A DNA stretch of 64,000 nt from CADEED01 sp963842515 (GTDB lineage: Bacteria > Pseudomonadota > Gammaproteobacteria > Steroidobacterales > Steroidobacteraceae). The translations under genes and the position numbers were made by a program. Shown piece by piece: positions 17,994-28,910 of this stretch. The stretch lies in NCBI GenBank assembly GCA_963842515.1, contig CAWJGO010000005.1, positions 248,001 through 312,000 on the forward strand. Direction: 5' to 3'. The notes beneath the pieces are model-generated. The model did no database searches and was not told the origin of the DNA. It saw nothing but the letters and a program-made list of their open reading frames with translations. Position 1 is the stretch's first letter; the number at the start of each line of letters is the position of its first letter.

Positions 17994-19063
17994 CAGCGGG
18001 CTAAGGGCTCTGAACCCGACTGCGCGGCCAGCTTGGTCTCGGCGGCCGTGGACGCCTGCGCGGCGACACGATCGGCGATTGTCGTCGCGAGATCGTGGAC
18101 CGCCATGGCATAGCGCACGCTGCGGTTGTAGCGGGTGATCACTTCGAAATTCTTGAAGCCGACGCGATAGGCGGGCCCGACCTGGGTTTCCGCGGGAATG
18201 AGCAGCACCGGCGTGCTCTCGGCTTGCGCCGTGTCGAAGTCGACGCCCTTGGACTTCAGGCCCGCCACGGTTTCGTTGAGCGAGAGGTTGCCCGGATCGG
18301 CCGTGACCGGCGCGTCGGGTTGCAATACTGCCTCGGCGATCACCGGGCCGTCGGCCACCCAGCCATGTCGCTTGAAGTAGTTAGCGACACTGGCAATGAT
18401 GTCGTCCCAGTCGGCGAACAGGTTGCGCTGCTGGTCGTTGCTGCCATCCACGGCGTAGGCTCGATAGCTCGAGGGCATGAACTGGCCCGCGCCCATGGCG
18501 CCGGCATACGAACCCAGCGCGGTCAGCGGGTCGACCGATTCCTCGCGCGACAGCGCGATGAACTGTCCGAGCTCCTTCCTGAAGTATTCGCCGCGCGGCG
18601 GATAGTCGAAGGCCAAGGTGGCGAGCGCATCGAGTACGCGGAACTTGCCGGTGATGCGCCCGTAGAAAGTTTCCACGCCGATGATGGCCACCACATATTC
18701 GGGCGCGACGCCGGTTTCCTTGCGTGCCTTGTCGAGCCGCACGCGGTGTTCGCGCAGGAACTGCGCTCCCTCGGCGATCCTTTGTTCCGTCATGAAGCGC
18801 TCGCGGTACTCCCACCACGGCGAAATTCTTTCAGCGGGCTTGGTGATCAGCTCGATGATCTTCGGCTGCGGCTCCGCCTTGGCGAGCAGGCGATAGACGT
18901 CGAGCGGCTCCATCTTGTTCGCAGCGGCCGTGGCCTCGACGAACTGCTGGATATCGGCGCGATCGAGATCGAGCCGGGTGCGGCCGGTGAACGAGCCGTC
19001 CGCCAGAGCGGAACTCGTCGAAAGAATCAGGGTGACTGTCAGTGCGAGCGCATGGCGCATCAC
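17993..19063 (-). CDS. mltB: membrane-bound lytic murein transglycosylase B
   Basis: A 356-residue MltB-family enzyme that cleaves the MurNAc-GlcNAc bond, forming 1,6-anhydroMurNAc. It has a signal peptide (LALTVTLILSTSSALA), the catalytic Glu in IIGVETFYGRITGKFRVLDAL (about residue 131) and the family block GSYAGAMGAGQFMPSSYRAYAVDG. There is no lipobox cysteine, so it may be soluble or anchored otherwise. Its anhydro products feed recycling by the AmgK/MurU pair in this same window. It overlaps rodA by 4 nt. Confidence 0.95.
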   Translation of the reverse strand: MMRHALALTVTLILSTSSALADGSFTGRTRLDLDRADIQQFVEATAAANKMEPLDVYRLLAKAEPQPKIIELITKPAERISPWWEYRERFMTEQRIAEGAQFLREHRVRLDKARKETGVAPEYVVAIIGVETFYGRITGKFRVLDALATLAFDYPPRGEYFRKELGQFIALSREESVDPLTALGSYAGAMGAGQFMPSSYRAYAVDGSNDQQRNLFADWDDIIASVANYFKRHGWVADGPVIAEAVLQPDAPVTADPGNLSLNETVAGLKSKGVDFDTAQAESTPVLLIPAETQVGPAYRVGFKNFEVITRYNRSVRYAMAVHDLATTIADRVAAQASTAAETKLAAQSGSEPLAR

Positions 19064-20199
19064 GAGGCAACGAGCTTCCGATGCGAGTAGAGGGACATCA
19101 GGATACCGAAGCTCGCCAGCAGGGTCACCATCGATGTTCCGCCGTAACTGACCAGCGGTAGCGGCACACCGACGACCGGTAACAATCCACTGACCATGCC
19201 CGCATTGATGAACACGTAAACGAAGAAAGTCAGCGCGATGCTGCCGGCCAGCAGCCGCGCAAATGTGTCTTGCGTTTCCACCGCGAGGTACAGCGCCCGT
19301 CCTACGACAAAGAGATACAGCAGCAACAGGATTGTCGCGCCGAGCAGACCGAGCTCCTCACCGACCATTGCGTAGATGAAATCCGTGGTGCGCTCCGGCA
19401 GAAACTCCAACTGTCCCTGCGAGCCGTTCAACAGACCTTTTCCGAAAACGCCGCCGGAGCCGATGGCGATCTGCGACTGAATGATGTGGTAGCCGGCGCC
19501 GAGCTTGTCCGATTCCGGGTCGAGCAGCGTGAAGACGCGTTGCTTCTGGTAGTCGTACAACACGTATCGCCACGCCAGCCACCCGGCGGCGGCGCCGACG
19601 GCGGCGAGGCCGAAGATTACGCGAAACTGCAGGCCGGCGAGGATCACCACCATGGTGCCGCCAATGAGGATGAGGCCGCCGGTGCCGAGGTCGGGCTGGA
19701 CGATGGTGAGCGCGGTGGGCACCAGGATGATGAACGCGAGCGTCGCCAGCGATGGGATATTGGGCGGCAGCGGCCGTTCGTGCAGCCACCACGCGCAGGT
19801 CATGGGCACCGCGAGCTTCATGATCTCGGAAGGCTGGAAGCGGATGAAGCCGAGATCGAGCCAGCGTTGCGCGCCCTTGCCGATGTGGCCGGTGATGTCG
19901 ACCACCACCAGCAGTATCACCCCGAAAATCCACAGCGGCAGCGACAGGCGGCGCAGGAAAGCCGGCTTCACTTGCGCGAGCGCGCACATCGCGACGCCGC
20001 CGAGCGCGGCACGGATGGCGCCGTCGATGACGCGATTCCAGTTCTGTCCTGAGGCGCTGTAGAGCACGACGAGGCCGTAGAGCGTTATCAGCCCGAGGCC
20101 GACCAGCAATGGACCGTCGAGCTTGAGCGCGCCGAGTATGCGGCCCGCGGCGGAGAAGGTGCGCCGGCTGCGCGAGCCGATTTCTATCGGTTCGTACAC
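19060..20199 (-). CDS. rodA: rod-shape peptidoglycan glycosyltransferase RodA
   Basis: A SEDS-family polymerase of about 379 residues with about ten membrane helices that extends glycan strands with PBP2 in the elongasome. Typical segments include GHIGKGAQRWLDLGFIRFQPSEIMKLAVP, QPDLGTGGLI, NGSQGQLEFLPERTTDFIYAMVGEELG and LPLVSYGGTSMVTLLASFGILMS. GTG 20199 overlaps the mrdA stop by one base, with GGAG just upstream; the longer open frame inside mrdA is not used. Confidence 0.96.
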   Translation of the reverse strand: MYEPIEIGSRSRRTFSAAGRILGALKLDGPLLVGLGLITLYGLVVLYSASGQNWNRVIDGAIRAALGGVAMCALAQVKPAFLRRLSLPLWIFGVILLVVVDITGHIGKGAQRWLDLGFIRFQPSEIMKLAVPMTCAWWLHERPLPPNIPSLATLAFIILVPTALTIVQPDLGTGGLILIGGTMVVILAGLQFRVIFGLAAVGAAAGWLAWRYVLYDYQKQRVFTLLDPESDKLGAGYHIIQSQIAIGSGGVFGKGLLNGSQGQLEFLPERTTDFIYAMVGEELGLLGATILLLLYLFVVGRALYLAVETQDTFARLLAGSIALTFFVYVFINAGMVSGLLPVVGVPLPLVSYGGTSMVTLLASFGILMSLYSHRKLVAS

Positions 20200-22160
20200 T
20201 ATTCTTCTCCGGGTGCGTCGGGGACGACGACCACGCCCGTCGGCGCTATTACCGGCGGCGGGATCTCCGGCGTCGTGGTCTTGCCGAGCAGGTATTGGTC
20301 GAGCACCCGGCGCGCGATGAGCGCTGCCGCCGTGCCGTGTTTGCCGTTCTCGATGATGACCGCCACTGCGATCTTCGGCGCGTCCGCGGGCGCGAAGGCG
20401 ATGAACCACCCGTGATCGAGCAGGCGCTCGTTGAGCCTCGCCTCCATGGCTTTGTAGTTCTCGTTCTGACCGACGGTGAATACCTGCGCGGTGCCGGTCT
20501 TGCCGGCGATCTGGTATTCCGCGCCCACCTGGCTGCGCCAGCCGGTGCCGGGAGCTTGCATCACCTTGACCATCCCGTCGGTGACGATCTTCCAGTTCTC
20601 GGGCGATGCCTCGACCGTCTCGAGTAGTTTGGGCGCGATCTTCTCGATCTTGCCGGTGCCCTGCTCGCGATAGGCGGTGACGAGGCGCGGCTTGTAGCTC
20701 TTGCCGCGCGACGCCAGGATCGACGCCATGTGCGCGGCCTGGATGGGCGTGACGACGAGATATCCCTGGCCGATGCCAAAGCTCACCGTCTCGCCGGGGA
20801 ACCACACCTTGTCTCCGGGATTCTTGAAGCGCGCCTTCTTCCATGCGGGCGTCGGCAGGATGCCCTTGCGCTCGCCGCCCACGTCGATGTCAGTGGGCTC
20901 GCCAAGGCCGAAATGCGCGAGCCAACCCGCGAGTTTTTCGACGCCCATCATCGAGGAGAGCTCGTAGAAGTACACGTCGCAGGACTGCGCGATGGCGGTC
21001 TCCATCGCGACGACGCCATGTCCATGCGGGCGCCAGTCGCGGAAGCGATGTCTCGAGCCCGGCAAATAGAAATAGCCGGGGCAGGTTTTCGTGTGCTGCG
21101 GCGTCGTGATGGCGAGCGTCAGGCCGCCGAGCGCGATCGCCGGCTTGACGGTAGAGCCCGGCGGATATTCGCCGCGCAGCGCCCGATTGAGCAGCGGGAT
21201 GTCGATGTTGTCGCGCAGCGCCGCGTACTCTGACGTGGTGAGGCCGCGGCCGAACGGATTCGGGTCGAAGCCGGGCGTGGACACGAGCGCGACGACGTCG
21301 CCGTTGTTGGGATCGATCGCCACGACGGACCCACGCCGTCCGATGAGTCCCTGCTCGGCGACCAGTTGCGTCTGGAAGTCGATGGCGGTGATCAAGTCGC
21401 GGCCCGCGACGGGCTTGTTCTCCTGCAGCTCGGGCGTCAACGTGCCCTGGCGCTGCACCGAACGGCCCGCGGCGTTCACGAGGATCTGGCGCGACCCGTC
21501 CACGCCGTGCAGCTTCTCCTCGAACGCCTGCTCGATGCCGAGCTTGCCGATGAGCGACGTGCCGGCGTATTTGGCGAGCTGTTTTTCCTTCTCCAGCCGC
21601 TTGACGTCGCCTTCGCTGATCGCCGCCACGTAGCCGAGCGCGTGTACCGCGTGCTCGCCGTGCGGATAGAAGCGCGTGAGGCGCGTGGCAATGTCGACGC
21701 CCGGGAACTCGAAACGATGCACTGCGAATCGTGCGATTTCTTCATCGGTGAGTCGCAGGCGGATCGGAACGCTCTCGAAACTGCGGCGCGACCTCACCAG
21801 CTTGAGCGTGTCACCCAGATCGTCGACCGGAAGCACGCCGATTTCGATGAGACGCTTGAGTGTGGTGTCGACGTTGGGAACCCGTTCGCGCACCAGCTCG
21901 AGCTGGAACGCCGGACGATTCTCTGCGAGCACCTGCCCGTTGCGATCGAGAATGAGACCACGCTGCGCGGGCAGCGGCTCGACGCGCACCCGGTTGCCCT
22001 GCGACAGGTCGGCGTAATAGTCGTAGCGCATCACCTGCAGCACGAACAGTCGGCCGATGAGCACGATGGTGAGCGCGGCGATGATGAAGGCGGCGGCCAG
22101 CGCACGGCTTTCGAACAGCCGTTGCTCCGCCCAGTGATCCTTGATGCGGACCGTGCCCAT
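20199..22160 (-). CDS. mrdA: peptidoglycan transpeptidase PBP2
   Basis: A 653-residue class B penicillin-binding protein that crosslinks peptidoglycan during rod elongation. It has one N-terminal membrane helix, a dimerisation/pedestal domain, and a transpeptidase domain with active-site Ser in PPGSTVKP (about residue 333), a second motif SCD in QSCDVYFYELS where many family members also have SxD, and KTGTAQ (about residue 555). Gene order mreBCD-mrdA-rodA is the usual elongasome operon. Confidence 0.97.
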   Translation of the reverse strand: MGTVRIKDHWAEQRLFESRALAAAFIIAALTIVLIGRLFVLQVMRYDYYADLSQGNRVRVEPLPAQRGLILDRNGQVLAENRPAFQLELVRERVPNVDTTLKRLIEIGVLPVDDLGDTLKLVRSRRSFESVPIRLRLTDEEIARFAVHRFEFPGVDIATRLTRFYPHGEHAVHALGYVAAISEGDVKRLEKEKQLAKYAGTSLIGKLGIEQAFEEKLHGVDGSRQILVNAAGRSVQRQGTLTPELQENKPVAGRDLITAIDFQTQLVAEQGLIGRRGSVVAIDPNNGDVVALVSTPGFDPNPFGRGLTTSEYAALRDNIDIPLLNRALRGEYPPGSTVKPAIALGGLTLAITTPQHTKTCPGYFYLPGSRHRFRDWRPHGHGVVAMETAIAQSCDVYFYELSSMMGVEKLAGWLAHFGLGEPTDIDVGGERKGILPTPAWKKARFKNPGDKVWFPGETVSFGIGQGYLVVTPIQAAHMASILASRGKSYKPRLVTAYREQGTGKIEKIAPKLLETVEASPENWKIVTDGMVKVMQAPGTGWRSQVGAEYQIAGKTGTAQVFTVGQNENYKAMEARLNERLLDHGWFIAFAPADAPKIAVAVIIENGKHGTAAALIARRVLDQYLLGKTTTPEIPPPVIAPTGVVVVPDAPGEE

Positions 22161-22167
22161 GGAGTCC

Positions 22168-22638
22168 CTAACTCCGCGAGTGCGTGCGGCCGACCAGCAA
22201 CGCCACGAACGGCCACAACATGGCGCCGATCATCGGCTGCAGCCATCGCCAGGAAGACGCCACGGAATGATCGAGCCAGCCCTGGATGCCCCAGACGATG
22301 AATTCGTTCAACGTGAGCATCGCGAACACGAACAGCGATTGCTGCACCAGGGTCTGGTTGCGCAGGCGCTGGTGCAGGCTCATGGCGACGTAGGCCACGA
22401 GCGCGACCGCGAGCGCGTTCTGACCGAGAACGTCGCCCTTGAACACATCGAGCGCCAGGCCCGCGAGCCACGGCGCGAAAATCCCGCCGGCGTGCGGCGC
22501 GTAGATACTCCAGTAAATGATCACCAGCGCGATGAACGACGGGCGTACCACCGACAACCAGTCGGGCAACGGCAGCACCTGCGCGATCAGCGCGAGCAGT
22601 ACCGTGAAAAACACCGCCCAGCGTGGTTCGCGGTTCAT
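22168..22638 (-). CDS. mreD: rod-shape determining protein MreD
   Basis: A 156-residue inner-membrane protein with about five hydrophobic helices (for example FTVLLALIAQVLPLPDWLS, FIALVIIYWSIYAP, GLALDVFKGDVLGQNALAVALVAYV). The DVFKGDVLGQ motif is typical of MreD. It works with MreC to link MreB to the PBP2/RodA synthase. Its start overlaps the mreC stop by 4 nt and it ends 7 nt before mrdA. Confidence 0.94.
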   Translation of the reverse strand: MNREPRWAVFFTVLLALIAQVLPLPDWLSVVRPSFIALVIIYWSIYAPHAGGIFAPWLAGLALDVFKGDVLGQNALAVALVAYVAMSLHQRLRNQTLVQQSLFVFAMLTLNEFIVWGIQGWLDHSVASSWRWLQPMIGAMLWPFVALLVGRTHSRS

Positions 22639-23552
22639 GGCGTGCCCGCCGCTGCCTTGGCCGGCGCTTCCACCGCGAGCGCTTCCGCCGATGCCGGGGC
22701 ATCCGGGTGGTTGGGGCGCTGCCAGATGAACAGCACTTCGCGATCGCTCTCGATGCCGGCCAGCGGCACCGCGTGAATCTGCGCCAGCGGCTGCGCCGGG
22801 TCGCGCTCGACCTTGGTGACACGCGCCACGGGCAGGCCGAACGGAAACACGCGGCCGAGGCCCGACGTGACCAGCACGTCACCGATCTTCACGTCGTAGT
22901 TCTGCGGAACATAGGGTAGTTCGAGCGAGGTGCTGCGGCCGGTGCCGAGCGCGATGGTGCGCACGCCGGAGCGCAGCACCTGCACCGGCAGCGCGTGCTC
23001 GGAGTCGGTGATCAGGATGACCTCGGAACTGAACGGGCCGGTGCGAAACACCTGTCCGAGCACGCCGTCACCGGTGATGACGGGCTGCGATTTGTACACG
23101 CCGTTGCTGCCACCGCGGTTGATGAGCAGCCGCTGCCGCAGATTGGAGAGCTCGATGTTGATCACCTCGCCCACGAGGCGCCGCTCGATGACATTGGGCA
23201 GCGCGGCGTTGAGGCCGCGCAAGGTGGCGTTTTCCTTCTGGAGTGCTTCCTGCCGCATGGTCATGAGCTGTTGGTTGCGCAGCTCTTCGCGCAGCCGGTC
23301 GACTTCGGCGCGCAGTGTTTCACGCGTGGTGACGCTTTCTTCGACCCAGCGCCAGGCCGCGGACGGCGAGTTCACCGCGAGCTGCAGTGGGTAGATGGCT
23401 GCCTGCAAGCCGTAACGCGCGGTGTCGAGGAAACCGCCGCGCCGGTCGTAGAACATGAGCACGACCGAGATGACGGCATAACAGAAGAAACGGAAGCCGA
23501 AAGACGGGCCGCGACTGCCTCCGACGCGACTGCCGGTGCCGAAGACGGCCAC
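22635..23552 (-). CDS. mreC: rod-shape determining protein MreC
   Basis: A 305-residue bitopic protein: N-terminal membrane helix (FFCYAVISVVLMFY), a periplasmic coiled coil at about residues 75-115 (TLRAEVDRLREELRNQQLMT), then a double beta-barrel domain with NRGGSNGVYKSQPVITGDGVLGQV and VTSGLGRVFPFGLPVARV. It activates PBP2. The C-terminus is alanine- and proline-rich. It starts at GTG 23552, 3 nt after the mreB stop. Confidence 0.95.
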   Translation of the reverse strand: MAVFGTGSRVGGSRGPSFGFRFFCYAVISVVLMFYDRRGGFLDTARYGLQAAIYPLQLAVNSPSAAWRWVEESVTTRETLRAEVDRLREELRNQQLMTMRQEALQKENATLRGLNAALPNVIERRLVGEVINIELSNLRQRLLINRGGSNGVYKSQPVITGDGVLGQVFRTGPFSSEVILITDSEHALPVQVLRSGVRTIALGTGRSTSLELPYVPQNYDVKIGDVLVTSGLGRVFPFGLPVARVTKVERDPAQPLAQIHAVPLAGIESDREVLFIWQRPNHPDAPASAEALAVEAPAKAAAGTP

Positions 23553-23555
23553 GGC

Positions 23556-24599
23556 CTATTCTAGGCCGAAGCTTCCCGGCCCGACCTGGTCCTGGAGCTC
23601 CAGAATGCGGCCACCGCCGCGCGCCACACAGGTGAGCGGGTCTTCCGCGATGACCACCGGCAGCCCGGTTTCTTCCATGAGTAGTTTGTCGATGTCGCGC
23701 AGCAGCGCGCCACCACCGGTGAGCACGATGCCGCGTTCGGCCACGTCTGCACCGAGCTCGGGAGGAGTTTGTTCGAGCGCTTGCTTCACGGCGCCGACGA
23801 TGCCCTGCAGGGGTTCCTGCAGCGCCTCGAGAATTTCGTTGGAGTTGAGCGTGAAGCTGCGCGGCACACCTTCGGAGAGGTTGCGGCCTTTGACCGAGAG
23901 CTCGCGCACCTGCTGGCCGGGATACGCCGCGCCGATTTCGATTTTGATGCGCTCGGCGGTGGCTTCACCGATGAGGATGCCGTAGTTGCGGCGCACGTAG
24001 TTCATGATGGCTTCGTCGAACCGGTCGCCACCGATGCGCGCGCTGGCCGCATAGACGATGCCGTTCAGCGATAGCACCGCGACTTCGGAAGTGCCGCCGC
24101 CGATGTCGAGCACCATCGAGCCGCGCGCTTCGTTCACGGGCAAGCCCGCGCCGACCGCCGCCGCCATGGGCTCACTAACTATCTGCACGCTGCGCGCGCC
24201 GGCGCCTTCAGCCGATTCCTTGATGGCGCGGCGTTCGACTTGCGTCGAGCCGATGGGCACGCACACGAGGACTCGTGGACTCGGCTTGAGCACGCGATTG
24301 CCGTGCACCTTGCCGATGAAGTACTGCAGCATCTTCTCGGTGTAGGTGAAATCGGCGATGACGCCGTCTTTCATCGGGCGCACCGCGTTGATGTGGCCCG
24401 GTGTGCGGCCCAGCATGTTCTTGGCTTCGGCGCCTACCGCGACGATGACCTTGCCACGGCCGCTGTGATCGTCCTGCACCGCGACAACCGAGGGCTCGTT
24501 GAGCACGATGCCCTTGTCACGGACATAAATGAGGGTATTGGCCGTTCCCAAGTCGATGGAAAGATCGCTCGAGAAATAGCCGCGCAAGCGTTTGAACAT
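23556..24599 (-). CDS. mreB: actin-like cell-shape protein MreB
   Basis: A 347-residue actin homologue that forms membrane-bound filaments and directs lateral wall growth. The phosphate-binding DLGTANTLIYV lies near residue 16, with later actin-fold motifs DIGGGTSEVAVLSL and GIVLTGGGALLRDID. An amphipathic N-terminus (MFKRLRGYFSSD) is typical. First gene of the minus-strand shape operon, divergent from gatC. The start at ATG 24599 is chosen by homology; the frame is open further upstream. Confidence 0.97.
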   Translation of the reverse strand: MFKRLRGYFSSDLSIDLGTANTLIYVRDKGIVLNEPSVVAVQDDHSGRGKVIVAVGAEAKNMLGRTPGHINAVRPMKDGVIADFTYTEKMLQYFIGKVHGNRVLKPSPRVLVCVPIGSTQVERRAIKESAEGAGARSVQIVSEPMAAAVGAGLPVNEARGSMVLDIGGGTSEVAVLSLNGIVYAASARIGGDRFDEAIMNYVRRNYGILIGEATAERIKIEIGAAYPGQQVRELSVKGRNLSEGVPRSFTLNSNEILEALQEPLQGIVGAVKQALEQTPPELGADVAERGIVLTGGGALLRDIDKLLMEETGLPVVIAEDPLTCVARGGGRILELQDQVGPGSFGLE

Positions 24600-24633
24600 G
24601 GAGTAGCGACCGAAGCGCGAAAATGTGGCCGCG

Positions 24634-24662
24634 AATTTAACAATCTGCAGGACGGTCCACAA
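24634..24662 (-). promoter_or_regulatory. candidate promoter for the mreB operon
   Basis: On the minus strand, TTGTGG (24662-24657), a 17-bp spacer and TAAATT (24639-24634) resemble sigma-70 -35 and -10 boxes, with predicted initiation near 24627 and a short leader before the mreB ATG. Each box matches consensus only partly. The gap of 116 bp to gatC must carry promoters for both genes; I did not find a convincing one for gatC. Confidence 0.3.
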
Positions 24663-24715
24663 GGCAACAGGTATGATTCCGCGCACATTTTCCACATCTT
24701 TTGCTTGAGTTTTCG

Positions 24716-25006
24716 ATGAGCCTCAATCGCGACCAGATCAACTCCATCGCGCATCTCGCACGCCTTTCTCTTAGCGAAGCCGAGATACCTGTCTACCAGG
24801 ACTCTCTTTCCAAGATCGTCGACTTGGTGGGCGAGCTCGACGCGGCACAAACAGCCGGCATCGAGCCCATGGCGCATCCGCTGCCAGGTCTTGCGCAGCG
24901 CATGCGGGCCGACGTCGTGGCCGAATCGGACCAACACGAGATCTATCAACGCAACGCTCCGCAGGTCGAAGCCGCGCTGTATCTCGTTCCCAAGGTCCTC
25001 GAGTAG
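24716..25006 (+). CDS. gatC: Asp-tRNA(Asn)/Glu-tRNA(Gln) amidotransferase subunit C
   Basis: A 96-residue GatC subunit that stabilises GatA and its contact with GatB. Visible family features are the helical N-terminus (IAHLARLSLSEAEI) and the extended C-terminus (MRADVVAESDQHEIYQRNAPQVEAALYLVPKVLE), which ends with the usual VPKVLE-type motif. ATG 24716 is chosen over an upstream start because it matches family length. First gene of gatCAB. Confidence 0.94.
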   Translation: MSLNRDQINSIAHLARLSLSEAEIPVYQDSLSKIVDLVGELDAAQTAGIEPMAHPLPGLAQRMRADVVAESDQHEIYQRNAPQVEAALYLVPKVLE

Positions 25007-25015
25007 CTATCACCC

Positions 25016-26481
25016 ATGCATGAGTTGACGCTGTCCGAGCTCGCAAAAAAGCTGCGAGCCAAAGAATTTTCTGTGACGGAGCTCACGAAGAGCCTGTTGG
25101 GTCGCATCGAGGCGGCGCAGCCCTCTCTCAATGCCTTCATCACAGTCACTGGCGAGTCCGCCATGGCGCAAGCGAAGGCTGCCGAGTCCACTTTGGCCTC
25201 GGGACGCGCGGGCCCGCTCACCGGCCTGCCACTGGCGCACAAGGACATCTTCTGCACCGAGGGCGTCAAGACCAGCTGCGGCTCGCGCATGCTCGACAAC
25301 TTCGTGTCGCCATATGACGCCACCGTGGTCGAGAAGCTCAAAGCCGCGGGCATGGTCACCCTGGGCAAGACGAACATGGACGAGTTCGCCATGGGTTCGT
25401 CGAACGAGACGAGCTTCTACGGTCCGGTGAAGAACCCATGGGATCCGAAGCTGGTGCCCGGAGGCAGCTCTGGCGGTTCGGCTGCCGCGGTCGCGGCGCG
25501 GCTGACGCCGATCGCCACCGCCACCGATACCGGGGGCTCCATCCGCCAGCCGGCCTCGCTCTGTGGCGTCACGGGCATCAAACCCACCTATGGCCGCGTG
25601 TCCCGCTACGGCATGATCGCCTTCGCCTCCAGCCTCGACCAGGGTGGTCTGATCTCGCAGTCGGCCGAAGACGCCGCCATGGTGCTCAGCGCCATGTCGG
25701 GCTTCGACCCGCGCGACTCCACCAGCGTCGACACGCCGGTCCCTAACTACGTCGCAACGCTCGACGCGCCGCTCGCCGGATTGAAGATCGGCCTCATCAA
25801 GGAATTCTTCGACAAGGGCCTCGAGCCTTCCGTCGAGAAACTCATTCGCGAGGCGTTAAAGGTTTACGAGAAGCTCGGTGCCAAGCTGGTCGAAGTCAAA
25901 CTACCGGCGCTGCCGCTGTCCGTACCCACCTATTATGTGGTGGCGCCGGCCGAGTGCTCCTCGAACCTGGCGCGCTTCGACGGTGTGCGCTATGGGTATC
26001 GCGCCAAGGATCCCAAGGACCTCATGGACCTGTACAAGCGCTCGCGCGGCGAGGGCTTCGGGGCCGAGGTCAAGCGCCGCATCATGACCGGAACCTACGT
26101 GCTGTCCGCCGGCTACTACGACGCGTACTACCTCAAGGCACAGCGCGTGCGCCAGCTGATAAATTCAGACTTCAAGCGCGCCTTCCAGGACGTCGACGTG
26201 CTCATGGGTCCCACGGCTCCCGACGTCGCTTTCGCCATCGGTGCGAAAGCGTCCGATCCGATCCAGATGTATCTCAACGACATCTACACGATCGGTGCAA
26301 ACCTCGCCGGCGTGCCCGCGATGTCCATTCCCTGCGGATTCGCGCGCGGCCTGCCGGTGGGCTTGCAGATCGCCGGACCGCACTTTGCCGAAGCCAAACT
26401 GCTCAACGTGGCGCACGCCTACCAGAAAGAAACCGACTGGCATCGCCGCATCCCGGACGCGTTCGCCAAGGAGGTGCTGTG

Positions 26482-26482
<1 letters not shown>
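25016..26482 (+). CDS. gatA: Asp-tRNA(Asn)/Glu-tRNA(Gln) amidotransferase subunit A
   Basis: A 488-residue amidase-signature enzyme that releases ammonia from glutamine for transamidation of misacylated tRNA. The Ser-cisSer-Lys triad is visible: Lys in LPLAHKDIFCTEG, cis-Ser and Ser in GGSSGGSAAAVAARLTPIATATDTGGSIRQPA. It lies 9 nt after gatC and its stop overlaps the gatB start. With tRNA-Gln also in this window, the pathway may serve Asn-tRNA, Gln-tRNA or both; the sequence does not decide. Confidence 0.97.
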
Positions 26483-27977
<1,495 letters not shown>

Positions 27978-27978
<1 letters not shown>

Positions 27979-28889
27979 TGGGCGATTCGGATCTCGTCCG
28001 TCGCTTCGTACTCGAACGACATCCGATTCGAGGTCACGCGGTGCGACTGTCGGACGCCTGGCTCAACCTGCGCGAGCACCAGGACTATCCACCGGCCGTG
28101 CAGCAACTGCTCGGTGAGGCGATGGGCGCGGTCGTGCTGCTGGCCGCCACCCTCAAGTTCGATGGCACGCTAACCTTGCAGCTGCAGGGCAAGGGGCTGG
28201 TCAATCTGCTGGTGGCGCAATGCACGCACGATTTTCGCGTGCGTGGCATGGCGCGTCACGACCCCCTGGTCCCAATGGAAGGGGTTGGCGAGGCGGGATT
28301 CCGCATGCTCGCGGGCGAAGGCCAGATCGTCGTCACCGTCGATGCCGCCGACCGCGCGTCCAGCTACCAGGGCGTGGTGCCGATCACCGGCAATTCACTG
28401 GCCGAGTCCCTCGAAGCCTATTTCCACCAGTCCGAGCAGCTGCCCACGCGGGTGCTGCTGGCGGCGAACGCCGGCGCCGTGGCGGGCATGCTGGTGCAAC
28501 GCATTCCGGGGTTGGGTGGCAAACAGGTGCAGCTCGATGACACCGCGCTCGACGCCGCATGGCAAAAGGCTGACGACTCGATGTCGTCGATCGCACGCGC
28601 CTCGCTGCTCGAAGACGACGTCGAGCAACGACTGGTGAACATGTTCGGTGTCGACGAGGTGCGCGTGTTCTCCGGCCACGCCGTCACCTTCGAATGCCGC
28701 TGCAGCCGCGAGCGCGTCGCCAACGTGCTGCGTTCGCTCGGCGTCGATGAAGTCCGGTCGGTGATAGCGGAGCAGGGCGCGTGCACGGTGACGTGCGAGT
28801 TCTGTCAGAAGCCCTACAAGTTCGATGCGATCGACGTCGAGCATCTGTTCGACGAGGCGGCGCCGCGCGGAAGCGACACGATCAACTGA
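27978..28889 (+). CDS. hslO: redox-regulated chaperone Hsp33
   Basis: A 303-residue cytosolic holdase that is activated by oxidation. The zinc-binding redox switch is complete: Cys240 and Cys242 (ECRCSRE) and Cys273 and Cys276 (CEFCQK). The N-terminal core includes GTLTLQLQGKGLVNLLVAQC and PITGNSLAESLEAYFHQSEQLPTRVLLA. It overlaps gatB by one base and so probably shares its transcript. It faces a convergent M48 protease gene. Confidence 0.96.
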
Positions 28890-28910
28890 GAGAAGGCGTT
28901 ATCGAGTGAC